Assembly: GCA_910579125.1 (NCBI GenBank)
Contig: CAJTTH010000019.1
Coordinates: forward strand, 1 to 54,587
From: an uncultured Oscillospiraceae bacterium
Lineage (GTDB): Bacteria > Bacillota > Clostridia > Oscillospirales > Ruminococcaceae
DNA: 54,587 nt
Direction of reading: 5' to 3'
This document shows positions 44,079 to 52,828 of this stretch, one piece after another; the stretch's first letter is position 1; each line of letters begins with the position of its first letter. A program made the position numbers and the translations under genes. Below the pieces are notes generated by a model that saw nothing but the letters and a program-made list of their open reading frames with translations, ran no database searches and was not told the DNA's origin.

Positions 44079-44522
44079 CTATTTCTCAGAGGCGACCAAA
44101 ATTACAATGCCGCCGAAAGCGCACAACACAGCCGCTCCGATAACGATACCGCTCCCGTCAAGCGTGACCGCCGACGAGTCGGAGACGCTGCCGCCGTTCC
44201 CCGTGAGCTGCAGTACGGTCAGCAGAACGACCGCAAGCACAGCCGCGCCTATCAGGGAAACTCCGAGAACGCGCTTTGCCGCAGAACGCTTTTTCGGTGC
44301 GGACGGGCTTTCGGCTTGATCGGTTCGGGGATCGCCGCGCAGCAGAAAATCCAGACTTACGCCGAAATAGTCCGCAAGCTCGACCAGCGTTTCCGTTGTC
44401 GGGACAGCGGCTCCCGTTTCCCATTTCGAGACCGCCTGCCGCGAAACGTTCAGCTTGTCGGCAAGCTCCTCCTGCGACAGCCCTTTTGCTCGCCGCAGTT
44501 CGCGTATTTTTTCGGACAGCAT
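44079..44522 (-). CDS. XRE-type regulator with membrane helices
   Basis: 147 aa from the ATG at 44522 (GAGAGGTGAT upstream). N-terminal HTH_3 domain (about 2-60: LSQEELADKLNVSRQAVSKWETG), a charged linker rich in Lys/Arg, then two hydrophobic segments (about 85-105 and 125-143). A membrane-anchored regulator. A perfect palindrome (44543-44555) lies 20 bp upstream and is a likely self-operator. Confidence 0.85.
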   Translation of the reverse strand: MLSEKIRELRRAKGLSQEELADKLNVSRQAVSKWETGAAVPTTETLVELADYFGVSLDFLLRGDPRTDQAESPSAPKKRSAAKRVLGVSLIGAAVLAVVLLTVLQLTGNGGSVSDSSAVTLDGSGIVIGAAVLCAFGGIVILVASEK

Positions 44523-44542
44523 TGTATCACCTCTCAAATTAA

Positions 44543-44555
44543 GTTTATCATAAAC
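44543..44555. promoter_or_regulatory. Perfect 13-bp palindrome upstream of XRE gene
   Basis: GTTTATCATAAAC, symmetric around the central C, just after a minus-strand TTGACA (44561-44556) and about 20 bp before the regulator start. Likely operator for the HTH protein; promoter -10 is not clear. Confidence 0.5.
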
Positions 44556-44657
44556 GTGTCAAAATGTCTGCATACGGCGGCTTGAAGTTTGTCAACCTGC
44601 GGTTGCGCGGCTTTGTTATGCGGAAAATAAACGGCGAGCAATGCCCGCCGCCTTTTG

Positions 44658-45086
44658 TCATTTCGGCATTTCGCCGTCTCCGCCCATAAGTCTCATCATT
44701 TCCTCGAGCCGCTCCAATGGGAACGGCGGAAGAGCGATCGGCTTCATTGCAAGCGAGATCAGCTTCATGGGATTGTCGTCCGCCGCTATACGGTTTGACG
44801 ACAGCGCACCGCATATTTTGCAGCGGTGAATTACCGCCCATTCGCCGTTTTTCCTTACCCACACCGCGATCGCCTCCATAACGCCGCCGCATTCCGCCGA
44901 ACGGTCGCCCGGTTCGTCGTCGAGATGTTGGCTCGAAAGGCAATTAGGGCAATGGTTGCGGTGGTCGCTCCCCGCGCCGCACGGAACGACCAAGCGTCCG
45001 CATACCTTACAGGTGAACGTATCAGTGCAGGGGTGTGTTTTGTAATAGTTCTTGTCAAATGATTTTTTCTTGTTTTCCCTGTTCAT
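44658..45086 (-). CDS. RNHCP-domain protein
   Basis: 142 aa. The family is named for the conserved R-N-H-C-P motif, here HRNHCPNCL (about 42-50). Earlier TFTCKVCGRLV supplies a first zinc-binding Cys pair, and HRCKICGALSSNRI a second ribbon. A basic Lys/Asn-rich start and a helical C-terminus follow. RNHCP proteins are small Firmicutes and actinobacterial zinc proteins of unknown role; nucleic-acid binding is plausible. GGAGG lies 10 bases before the ATG. Expression appears controlled by a leader (45096-45266). Confidence 0.85.
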   Translation of the reverse strand: MNRENKKKSFDKNYYKTHPCTDTFTCKVCGRLVVPCGAGSDHRNHCPNCLSSQHLDDEPGDRSAECGGVMEAIAVWVRKNGEWAVIHRCKICGALSSNRIAADDNPMKLISLAMKPIALPPFPLERLEEMMRLMGGDGEMPK

Positions 45087-45095
45087 AGGGGATAT

Positions 45096-45157
45096 CCTCC
45101 TGAAAGTTAAAATCGCCCTTTCGGAGGAATGTCGGTATGCCGCAAACCTCCGAGGTT
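45096..45157 (-). promoter_or_regulatory. Leader with alternative pairings, possible translational attenuator
   Basis: On the minus RNA, CGGAGG at the end of the leader ORF region (45151-45146) can pair with CCTCCG (45127-45122). That same CCUCC can instead pair with the ribosome site GGAGG (45100-45096) of the RNHCP gene. AACCTCCGAGGTT (45145-45157) also folds on itself. A ribosome on the leader peptide would change which stem forms. This is the classic attenuator layout (inference). Confidence 0.45.
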
Positions 45158-45188
45158 ATGCGACACTCTCCTTTTTATTATTTTTCAT
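45156..45188 (-). CDS. Ten-residue leader peptide
   Basis: ATG at 45188 encodes MKNNKKESVA then TAA. AAAGGAG lies just upstream and the perfect promoter (45238-45266) is placed to transcribe it. It is Lys/Asn rich, with no run of one amino acid that would mark a simple amino-acid attenuator. Its stop lies inside the first pairing element of the leader, so translation would disrupt that stem. Confidence 0.5.
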   Translation of the reverse strand: MKNNKKESVA

Positions 45189-45237
45189 GAAAACTTCTCC
45201 TTTGTGAATTTTCTTGACAGCTTTTACCATCAAGGTA

Positions 45238-45266
45238 ATTATATCACATCTGAGTTAAGTTGTCAA
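45238..45266 (-). promoter_or_regulatory. Promoter of RNHCP leader, overlapping the ylbJ stop codon
   Basis: TTGACA (45266-45261), 17 bp, TATAAT (45243-45238), with TGTGATATAAT. The ylbJ stop TGA lies inside the -35 hexamer. A small inverted repeat TACCTTGATGGTA follows the -10. Confidence 0.75.
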
Positions 45267-46315
45267 GCCTTTTCGCGGCGCATCTCCAGCAGGAGCAGTC
45301 CGCACATTGCCAGAACGCACAACGACAAAACGGCGTTTTTGGTGAACGGCTCGGTGGATGTGTTCGGAGCGAGCGTCTCAATGTCGGCGGGCGGCAACAG
45401 ATTCGAGAGCGGTACCGCCGCGAGCGCGCTTAAAGCGGCGGCGGGTATTCTCGACAGTATAAAGCGCTTAAGCGGAATTTTCCCCGAGAGCGCCGCGATC
45501 TGCATAATTACGCAAATTCCTCCGAAGCTCAGCAGCGCCGCGCAGAGCGGCATTGCGCCGTTCACGGGAACGATAGACTTTATTCTTGTGACCTCCAATA
45601 CCGCCGCAAATATCGCGGAGGAATTTTCTCCCGCGCCAAGCAGCCCGAGAAGCCGCTCGGACAGGTCGTTCACGCCTGTCGCGCCGAGAATAGCAGAAAC
45701 GACCGAAAAGCCTGTTATCATCGAGCATACCGTAAACATCACACGCGCGCCCGATGTTACCGACGAAATGAACGCTCCAGAGGAAAGGTCAAAACGCCCA
45801 AAGGAGCTTTTCAGTTCAATATCGCCGCCCGCGCGGACTATCAGCGCCATTATCAGCGACGAAATAAAGCATGACGCGAACAGGGCAAGTCCCGCCGCCG
45901 CGCTGCCGAATACACGCACGCCGACGATCCCGACAATGAACGACGGACCGCTCCCGAAACAGCAGCAGAGCATTCTCGCGGCGTTTTTCTCCGACAGCGC
46001 GCCCTTGCGCACAAGCTCGGAAAGCAGGCTCGCGCCGACGGGATAGCCGCCGATATTCGCCAGAACGAACACCGCGCACAGCTCCTCGTCCATGCGCAGC
46101 AGCTTTGACAGCGGAAAGGTAAGCGGCTTTAACGCGGTACGGTACAATCCGCTTTTCTGCAGGTAGACCGCCAGCACCGTAAACGCGAACAGCGACGGGA
46201 TTATTACCTCCAGACAGTCCGAGACCGCTCCGCCGACCGCCGCCGAAACCGTCCTCGGCTCGGCGATAAGGAAAACGGCGGCAAGTACCGTTATTATCGA
46301 CAAAAAATACTTCAT
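45263..46315 (-). CDS. ylbJ: YlbJ-like sporulation membrane protein (nucleoside-recognition fold)
   Basis: 350 aa, about eight hydrophobic segments, ending in a basic LEMRREKA tail. VLANIGGYPVGASLLSELV and a CCCFGSGPSFIVGIVG motif are characteristic of the YlbJ group, with nucleoside-recognition (Gate) type repeats. In Bacillus YlbJ is a sporulation protein of the forespore or mother-cell membrane, consistent with spoIVB in this window. It follows the TIGR04086-type gene by 16 bp. Confidence 0.85.
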   Translation of the reverse strand: MKYFLSIITVLAAVFLIAEPRTVSAAVGGAVSDCLEVIIPSLFAFTVLAVYLQKSGLYRTALKPLTFPLSKLLRMDEELCAVFVLANIGGYPVGASLLSELVRKGALSEKNAARMLCCCFGSGPSFIVGIVGVRVFGSAAAGLALFASCFISSLIMALIVRAGGDIELKSSFGRFDLSSGAFISSVTSGARVMFTVCSMITGFSVVSAILGATGVNDLSERLLGLLGAGENSSAIFAAVLEVTRIKSIVPVNGAMPLCAALLSFGGICVIMQIAALSGKIPLKRFILSRIPAAALSALAAVPLSNLLPPADIETLAPNTSTEPFTKNAVLSLCVLAMCGLLLLEMRREKA

Positions 46316-46331
46316 TTGTTTTCCCCTTTAA

Positions 46332-46715
46332 TTACGGACGCTCCTCGCGGTTGACGCCCGCCACTCCCCCGACCGCCGCGAACGCCGCGCAGAGTATCAG
46401 CTTCACAAAGAACATTCCGCTCCACGACCGCGTGAATATTGCCGACAGGACCAGCAGCGGCAGCACGAACATCACCCCGAACAGCGCCCCCGTTTTAAGT
46501 CCGTCGCGGCGCTTTATTATCCCGGCAGTCCGACCGCCGAGAAAGCAGCCTATCGCCATTGCCAGAACCGCAGCCGCTCCGGCGGTCTGCGCGGCGGCGT
46601 CGGTTATCGACAGCAGCGCCGCCGCGATAACGCTTACGGGCAGCATCGCCGCATATCCCGCAACAAGCCCCGCCGCATACGGCAGCAGCCTGGAATTTCG
46701 TTTCCGTTTACGCAT
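46332..46715 (-). CDS. TIGR04086-type small membrane protein
   Basis: 127 aa with four hydrophobic helices and a Lys/Arg-rich start (MRKRKRNSRLLPYAAG). The glycine-rich GCFLGGRTAGIIKRRDGLKT between helices 2 and 3 is typical of the TIGR04086/YrzE family (integral membrane, Clostridia and Bacilli, unknown role). It precedes ylbJ in one operon. Confidence 0.78.
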   Translation of the reverse strand: MRKRKRNSRLLPYAAGLVAGYAAMLPVSVIAAALLSITDAAAQTAGAAAVLAMAIGCFLGGRTAGIIKRRDGLKTGALFGVMFVLPLLVLSAIFTRSWSGMFFVKLILCAAFAAVGGVAGVNREERP

Positions 46716-46790
46716 TACATCGCCCCCGAACTATTCTATGCCCGTTTCGGACGGGTTAGAATGAAAAAACGAGTTATTGTCCGAACTGCA

Positions 46791-46819
46791 TTGACTTTCG
46801 GGAAAAAACGTGTTATAAT
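46791..46819 (+). promoter_or_regulatory. Promoter of the duplicated-domain protein
   Basis: TTGACT (46791-46796), 17 bp, TATAAT (46814-46819), 55 bp before the ATG. Confidence 0.75.
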
Positions 46820-46874
46820 GTATTCAGCGAAGTATAAGGTCGGTTTTAATACATGAAATTTTTGGGGTACGCTT

Positions 46875-47825
46875 ATGAAAACATTTAAACGTGTAATTAT
46901 CATCTCCGCGGTCGGTGCGGTTCTGATCGGGGGCGCTGCTGCGGCTGCCATGGGTTTCGCCGATTATGTTCCGCTCAGCGAACCCGTTATAGTATTGGGC
47001 TACGAGCTTAATAATCTCCCCATTGAGAAGCTGGCGGAGCGCGACGGCGTGGACAGCGAGGGAATGCAATACGGTCTTATCTCTACAGGCGGAAACGCTC
47101 TGATACATTACGAAGGTCACTACAACGCGCGTGAGGGCAAGTTTATTCCGTCTCTCGACTCGTCGGGAGAGCCGAGGATATCGGGCGACTACCTTGTGCT
47201 CGATGACGCGGAGATAGTTTTCGAGGACGGCTCGCGCGCGTCAAAACGCGATCTCAAGCCCGGAACGCCTGTGCTTATTAAATACGGCAGCGTACAGGAG
47301 ATCTATCCCGCTCACATACACTGCACCAAGATCGTTATTTTAAAAAATGAAGCCGCCGCTGAAAACAGTTTACAGACAACCGTTTCGAGTGTGCAGCCGA
47401 CCGAGAATCTTAAAGATTACAGTTGGGACTTAGACACATCGGACGGGCTGTTCCCGAAATATCCCAATGAGTATGACGAGCAGAAGAGGAAATATGCGGA
47501 CAGTCTGCCGCAGGAGTATGGCGAGGGGATACCCGACGAAATGCTGTACGGCATAATGACGGATATCGACGATATTATGATAAGTCACGCGACCTATTAC
47601 AATACCAAAGAGAATAAAACGGACATTTATACGGACTATGAGGGCAACCGTCATATATCCGTTGATAGTCTTGATACAAGCGGCGCATCGATTGCTTTCG
47701 AGGACGGCTCTCCCGCTTCCGAAAACGACCTCGCGCCCGGAACGGCTGTACTCGTAAAATACGACATGTTGTATGAAACCTATCCCGGTCGAATGCACTG
47801 CACCAAGATCGTTATATTAAAATAA
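46875..47825 (+). CDS. Secreted/anchored protein with two tandem copies of one domain
   Basis: 316 aa, N-terminal hydrophobic segment (about 6-28) with no clear lipobox. Two about 93-residue repeats follow (about 64-156 and 224-316). Each runs from a Gly-Ile/Leu-rich start through FEDGS.AS..DL.PGT.VL.KY, and both end with an identical nonapeptide HCTKIVILK. The pattern resembles DUF3221-like modules (weak). The linker (about 157-223) is Ser/Asp/Tyr-rich. Cysteines at each repeat end could pair or bind metal. Function unknown. Confidence 0.75.
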   Translation: MKTFKRVIIISAVGAVLIGGAAAAAMGFADYVPLSEPVIVLGYELNNLPIEKLAERDGVDSEGMQYGLISTGGNALIHYEGHYNAREGKFIPSLDSSGEPRISGDYLVLDDAEIVFEDGSRASKRDLKPGTPVLIKYGSVQEIYPAHIHCTKIVILKNEAAAENSLQTTVSSVQPTENLKDYSWDLDTSDGLFPKYPNEYDEQKRKYADSLPQEYGEGIPDEMLYGIMTDIDDIMISHATYYNTKENKTDIYTDYEGNRHISVDSLDTSGASIAFEDGSPASENDLAPGTAVLVKYDMLYETYPGRMHCTKIVILK

Positions 47826-47829
47826 GTAC

Positions 47830-47861
47830 AAGGGGCGGTCTGCGGACTGCCCTTTCTTTTT
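47830..47861 (+). terminator. Terminator after the duplicated-domain gene
   Basis: AAGGGGCGGTC/GACTGCCCTT (one bulge) with TGCG loop, followed by TTCTTTTT. Confidence 0.65.
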
Positions 47862-47925
47862 CGGTGAAAAATATAGATTTTTAAGCTAAAATGCACTAAA
47901 TTTTATAAAAAATTTTGTAATTCTC

Positions 47926-47954
47926 TTGCAATTTGCAAAATTATGTGATACAAT
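47926..47954 (+). promoter_or_regulatory. Promoter of nifJ
   Basis: TTGCAA (47926-47931), 17 bp, TACAAT (47949-47954), with TGTGATACAAT. It leaves an about 70-nt leader. Confidence 0.65.
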
Positions 47955-48032
47955 ATAAAGTGTAATATGCGGGAATTGTGTACAAGCACTTTGCCGCTGA
48001 TAATTTTTTGTATTATAGGAGGAACAAATCCA

Positions 48033-51000
48033 ATGGCTAGACAAAAGCTCACGATGGACGGCAATAACGCCGCGGGTCACGTTTCATACGCGTTTACCGA
48101 TCTGGCGGCGATTTACCCCATCACTCCCTCTTCCGTTATGGCGGAGGTAACAGATTCCTGGGCAACGGCAGGCAGAAAGAACATTTTCGGCGAGGAGGTA
48201 AAGGTTGTTGAAATGCAGTCCGAGGCGGGCGCAGCGGGCGCGGTTCACGGCTCTCTTTCCGCGGGTGCGCTGACTACCACCTACACCGCTTCTCAGGGCT
48301 TGCTCCTGATGATCCCCAATATGTACAAGATCGCGGGTGAACTGCTCCCCTCCGTAATTCATGTTTCGGCTCGTGCGGTAGCTTCCCACGCGCTGTCTAT
48401 CTTCGGCGACCACAGCGATATCTACGCTTGCCGCCAGACGGGCTACGCAATGCTTTGCTCCACTAACCCTCAGGAGGTTATGGACCTTGGCGCGGTAGCT
48501 CACCTTTCGACTATCAAGGGCAGAGTTCCTTTCCTGCACTTCTTCGACGGCTTCAGAACCTCTCACGAGATCCAGAAGATCGAGGTATGGGACTACGATA
48601 CCCTCGCTAAAATGGTAGACTGGGATTCCGTTCAGGCGTTCCGCGACAGAGCGCTCAACCCCGAACAGCCTGTTCTCCACGGTACCGCACAGAACCCCGA
48701 CATCTTCTTCCAGGCTCGCGAGGCTTGCAATAAGTACTACGAGAACATTCCGAATATCGTTACCGAGTACATGGACAAGGTAAACGCTGAGATCGGCACG
48801 GACTACAAGCTGTTTAACTACTACGGCGCTCCCGACGCAGAGGAAGTTATCGTCGCTATGGGTTCCGTTTGCGACACTATTGAGGAGACTATCGACTACC
48901 TCGCAAAGCAGGGCAGAAAAGTAGGTCTCGTAAAGGTAAGACTGTACAGACCGTTCGTTTCTTCCGCGTTCGTTTCGGCTATCCCCGCGACCGCGAAGAA
49001 GATCACCGTTCTCGACAGAACGAAAGAGCCCGGTTCTCTCGGCGAGCCGCTCTACCTCGACGTTGTGGCTGCTCTCAAGCGCGAGAACAAGTTCCAGGAT
49101 GTTCCCGTATTCAGCGGACGTTACGGTCTTGGCTCGAAGGACTGCAACCCCGCGCAGATCATTGCGGTTTACAACAACAAGGAAAAGCCGATCTTCACTA
49201 TCGGTATAGAGGACGACGTTACCAACCTGTCGCTCGCTATCACCGAAAATCCGAACACCACACCCGAGGGCACTACCTGCTGTAAGTTCTGGGGGCTCGG
49301 CTCGGACGGTACCGTCGGCGCGAACAAGAACTCCATCAAGATCATCGGCGATCACACCGATATGTACGCGCAGGCTTACTTCGCTTACGACTCCAAGAAA
49401 TCGGGCGGCGTAACCATTTCTCACCTGCGCTTCGGCAAGACTCCGATAAAGTCCACTTACTTTATCAATAAGGCGAACTTCGTTGCCTGTCACAACCCGT
49501 CCTACATCGACAAGTACGATATGGTCGAGGACGTTATCCCCGGCGGTTCGTTCCTGCTGAACTGCCAGTGGTCGGTTGACGAGCTGAGCGAGAAGCTCCC
49601 CGCTCCCGTTAAGGCGTACATCGCCAAGAACAACATCAACTTCTATATCATCAACGCTATCAAGGTGGCTAAGGAGATCGGTCTCGGCAACAAGACCAAC
49701 ACCGTTCTTCAGTCCGCGTTCTTCTCGATCGCGAACATTATCCCCGCTGATCAGGCTATTGAGTATATGAAGAAGATGGCTTACAAGTCGTTCGCTAAGA
49801 AGGGCGACGATATCGTCAACATGAACTACGCAGCTATCGAAAAGGGCGCAGGCGAGGTCATCAAGGTTGATGTTCCCGCAGATTGGGCTAACTGCACGGG
49901 TGAGCTGGTTCACCCGCATTTCGAGGGCGGCACGGGCAACAACAAGTCGCTCATCGATTTTGTAAACAATATTCAGGTTCCCGTAAACGCGCAGCGCGGC
50001 GACAAGCTCCCCGTTTCCACGTTCGTGGATATCGCGGACGGCACGTTCCCGCAGGGTTCGGCAGCGTTCGAGAAACGCGGTATTGCGGTTGATGTTCCCA
50101 AGTGGATCCCCGAGAACTGCATTCAGTGTAACCAGTGCGCAATGGTTTGTCCGCACGCTGTTATCCGTCCGTTCATCTACAACGAGGAGCAGGCGGCTAA
50201 GCTGCCCGAGGGCGTTGCTACCAAGGACGCTACGGGTATGCCCGGCATGAAATTCACAATGGCGATCTCCACTCTTGACTGCACAGGCTGCGGCGTATGC
50301 TCCAACATCTGCCCCGCAGGCGCTAAGGATAAGGCAAAGAACGCTCTCGTAATGACGCCTATTGACGACGTTATGGAGCAGCAGAAGTTCTTCAACTACG
50401 CTGTTGCGAACGACAACTCCAACGACGCTGCTGTTGAGAAGTTCAAGGATACAACAATTAAGGGTGCGCAGTTCAAGCAGCCGCTGCTCGAATTCTCGGG
50501 TGCGTGCGCGGGCTGCGGTGAAACACCATATGCTAAGCTCATTACACAACTCTTCGGCGACCGTATGTACATCGCGAACGCTACGGGCTGCTCCTCTATC
50601 TGGGCAGGCTCCGAGCCGTCCACTCCGTACACCACCAACAAAGCGGGTCACGGTCCTGCTTGGGCGAACTCGCTGTTCGAGGACAACGCGGAATTCGGTC
50701 TCGGTATGTTCCTTGCACAGGATACTCTCCGCAAGAGAGCGCAGAGCAAGCTGAAAGAGATCGCGGCACTTGATGGTCACGAAAAGGCGAAGGGTCTTAT
50801 CGAGGAATACTTCAACACCGTAAACGACGGCAAGGCTAACGCGGCGGCTACCAAGAACCTCGTTGAGGCGTTCGAAAACTGCAAGTGCGCTGACGAGCCC
50901 GCTGTCAAGGAAGTGCTCAAACTCAAGAGCTACCTCTCCAAGAAGAGCCAGTGGATCTTCGGCGGAGACGGCTGGGCTTACGACATCGGTTACGGCGGAC

Positions 51001-51611
51001 TTGACCACGTTATCGCTTCGGGCAAGAACGTGAATATTTTCGTATTCGATACTGAGGTTTACTCCAACACGGGCGGTCAGGCTTCCAAGGCTACCAACGT
51101 CGGTGCTGTTGCGCAGTTCGCTGCGGGCGGTAAGGACGTTAAGAAAAAGGATCTCGCGGGCATCGCGATGAGCTACGGCTACGTATATGTTGCTCAGATC
51201 TCCATGGGTGCGGATCGCAACCAGTGTCTGAAGGCTATCGCGGAGGCTGAGGCTTACGACGGACCGTCGCTGATTATCGCTTACGCTCCGTGTATCAACC
51301 ACGGCATTAAGGGCGGTCTGACTATCGCGCAGCAGGTTGAAAAAGAGGCTGTTGAGGCGGGTTACTGGCACCTGTTCCGCTTCAATCCCGCACTCGCGGA
51401 CGAGGGCAAGTCTCCGTTCACGCTCGACAGTAAGGCTCCCACGGGCGACTACAAGGCGTTTATGATGAGAGAGGTTCGTTACAACTCGCTCATGCGCGCT
51501 AACCCCGACAGAGCTACCGTTCTGTTCGACAAGGCAGTCGCAAACTCCAAGGCTAAGTACGACCACCTCGTTGAAATGCAGAAAGCATACAAGGAAGAGT
51601 TTGAGAAGTAA
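48033..51611 (+). CDS. nifJ: Pyruvate:ferredoxin (flavodoxin) oxidoreductase
   Basis: 1192 aa single chain, the typical PFOR length. Start ATG at 48033 (AGGAGG). Domain order: pyrimidine-binding (GNNAAGHVSYAF, YPITPSSVMAE), gamma domain, two 4Fe-4S ferredoxin motifs (CIQCNQCAMVCPHA, CTGCGVCSNICPAG), then the thiamine diphosphate domain with CAGCGETPYAK and GDGWAYDIGYGGLDH. It oxidises pyruvate plus CoA to acetyl-CoA and CO2, reducing ferredoxin for hydrogenase. It feeds acetyl-CoA to the Pta-AckA route. Confidence 0.98.
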   Translation: MARQKLTMDGNNAAGHVSYAFTDLAAIYPITPSSVMAEVTDSWATAGRKNIFGEEVKVVEMQSEAGAAGAVHGSLSAGALTTTYTASQGLLLMIPNMYKIAGELLPSVIHVSARAVASHALSIFGDHSDIYACRQTGYAMLCSTNPQEVMDLGAVAHLSTIKGRVPFLHFFDGFRTSHEIQKIEVWDYDTLAKMVDWDSVQAFRDRALNPEQPVLHGTAQNPDIFFQAREACNKYYENIPNIVTEYMDKVNAEIGTDYKLFNYYGAPDAEEVIVAMGSVCDTIEETIDYLAKQGRKVGLVKVRLYRPFVSSAFVSAIPATAKKITVLDRTKEPGSLGEPLYLDVVAALKRENKFQDVPVFSGRYGLGSKDCNPAQIIAVYNNKEKPIFTIGIEDDVTNLSLAITENPNTTPEGTTCCKFWGLGSDGTVGANKNSIKIIGDHTDMYAQAYFAYDSKKSGGVTISHLRFGKTPIKSTYFINKANFVACHNPSYIDKYDMVEDVIPGGSFLLNCQWSVDELSEKLPAPVKAYIAKNNINFYIINAIKVAKEIGLGNKTNTVLQSAFFSIANIIPADQAIEYMKKMAYKSFAKKGDDIVNMNYAAIEKGAGEVIKVDVPADWANCTGELVHPHFEGGTGNNKSLIDFVNNIQVPVNAQRGDKLPVSTFVDIADGTFPQGSAAFEKRGIAVDVPKWIPENCIQCNQCAMVCPHAVIRPFIYNEEQAAKLPEGVATKDATGMPGMKFTMAISTLDCTGCGVCSNICPAGAKDKAKNALVMTPIDDVMEQQKFFNYAVANDNSNDAAVEKFKDTTIKGAQFKQPLLEFSGACAGCGETPYAKLITQLFGDRMYIANATGCSSIWAGSEPSTPYTTNKAGHGPAWANSLFEDNAEFGLGMFLAQDTLRKRAQSKLKEIAALDGHEKAKGLIEEYFNTVNDGKANAAATKNLVEAFENCKCADEPAVKEVLKLKSYLSKKSQWIFGGDGWAYDIGYGGLDHVIASGKNVNIFVFDTEVYSNTGGQASKATNVGAVAQFAAGGKDVKKKDLAGIAMSYGYVYVAQISMGADRNQCLKAIAEAEAYDGPSLIIAYAPCINHGIKGGLTIAQQVEKEAVEAGYWHLFRFNPALADEGKSPFTLDSKAPTGDYKAFMMREVRYNSLMRANPDRATVLFDKAVANSKAKYDHLVEMQKAYKEEFEK

Positions 51612-51641
51612 TTCGCAAAACTTGCCAAGTGAATAACAAGT

Positions 51642-51672
51642 TCCCCCCGAGCGATCGGGGGGAATTTTTTTT
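51642..51672. terminator. Strong terminator after nifJ
   Basis: TTCCCCCCGA/TCGGGGGGAA stem with GCGA loop followed by eight T on the plus strand; also placed to end the minus-strand gene that follows. Confidence 0.85.
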
Positions 51673-52828
51673 ACAGCAGATCCATTTTGTTGAGAATTTG
51701 ATCCGCCGCGCCGCGTCCGCCGTTGAGCCGCAGACCGTAAGCCGCTCCGTCCGCTTCAAATTCGAGAAGATAAAAGCCGTCTGAGCTTCGGTGAAAACAC
51801 GCCTGCGTTCCGTTATTAAGCGGAATATACTCGTACTCGATGTCGAAATGATCGGTATACGTGTCCTTATTTTCCGCCGACCGCCAAACGGTAAACTGTA
51901 TCTCGTTTCCGCTCTCCTCCTCAATGAGGGTATACACAAACATCTGCTGAACGATCTCTTCATCATCGCTGAATGTGTACTCATGGTCATTCTCATTCCA
52001 CACGGCGTTTGTGTATAGAACAACCGTAGCGCCCGCCTTTTCCGAAAAACCGTCTATTTGTAGCGGAGCGTAATTGTACAGCCTCATTGCTTCGCTCGGA
52101 GCGCATTCAAAGCATATTACACTGTTTACGCTATCGAACGTTCCTTTACCGCCAGTCTCTAAAAGTTCGCGCACCGACGGACATTCAAAACCGCCGTACC
52201 CCGAATATTCGATAATCGACGTATACAGTGACAGCATCTCGATCTGTTCCTCAATGGTCATTTTTTTTGCGGTCGCGCTTTGTAACGCTTGAATGGGATC
52301 TTGCCATAATTCGACGTTAATATTGCTACTATCCGAAGATACAGTTACACTGCTATGATAATTATCGCCGAATTTCCCGTGAGTGCCCGTGACCGGCGTT
52401 TCGCCGGATTTATCCGCACTGAAAAATACAACGGAATTAGATGTTATGTTATCCATCTGAATACCAAACTCGTCGTAATAAGAACCGATGCCGGAAAACT
52501 CGTCATATACAGCCCTTATCTCGCCAACGGGAGAATAGCTGCCGCGCTTAAACGGCAGCTCCACAAAGGTTGTCTCAACCGTCCACCCGCTTTCATTGAC
52601 ATAGCTCGAATGCCGCGCCGCGACCTGCTTGTTGTTTATCTTGACAATAGGGTCGTCGCCAAACGTTGCTGCGGTGGCGGCTGTTCCGAGCAAAAGCGCT
52701 GCGGCAGCGGCGACAACAGTAATTTTTAACGCCTTGTGCGGCTTTTTCAGCTTTTTCGGAACAAATTCGGCAACGATCTTATTATCTATTTCGGTTATCG
52801 TTTCAAATAACGGATTTAGCTTACTCAT
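51671..52828 (-). CDS. Probable membrane anti-sigma/sensor partner of the ECF sigma factor
   Basis: 385 aa from the ATG at 52828; AAAGGGGA upstream. A short cytoplasmic start (about 1-35: KKLKKPHKA) leads into one membrane helix (about 38-58, ending ALLLGTAATAA). A large beta-rich outer domain (about 60-385) with few Cys follows. It overlaps the sigma-factor gene by 8 bp, the standard ECF/anti-sigma arrangement, and resembles DUF4179/RsiX-type sensors in topology. No named anti-sigma motif is certain, so identity is by context. Confidence 0.7.
   Translation of the reverse strand: MSKLNPLFETITEIDNKIVAEFVPKKLKKPHKALKITVVAAAAALLLGTAATAATFGDDPIVKINNKQVAARHSSYVNESGWTVETTFVELPFKRGSYSPVGEIRAVYDEFSGIGSYYDEFGIQMDNITSNSVVFFSADKSGETPVTGTHGKFGDNYHSSVTVSSDSSNINVELWQDPIQALQSATAKKMTIEEQIEMLSLYTSIIEYSGYGGFECPSVRELLETGGKGTFDSVNSVICFECAPSEAMRLYNYAPLQIDGFSEKAGATVVLYTNAVWNENDHEYTFSDDEEIVQQMFVYTLIEEESGNEIQFTVWRSAENKDTYTDHFDIEYEYIPLNNGTQACFHRSSDGFYLLEFEADGAAYGLRLNGGRGAADQILNKMDLL

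Noticed and set aside
48084..51566. 1160-codon open frame on the minus strand opposite nifJ
   Set aside because: It is a shadow of the codon bias of nifJ: no ribosome site, no recognisable domains, and nifJ itself is certain from its motifs.
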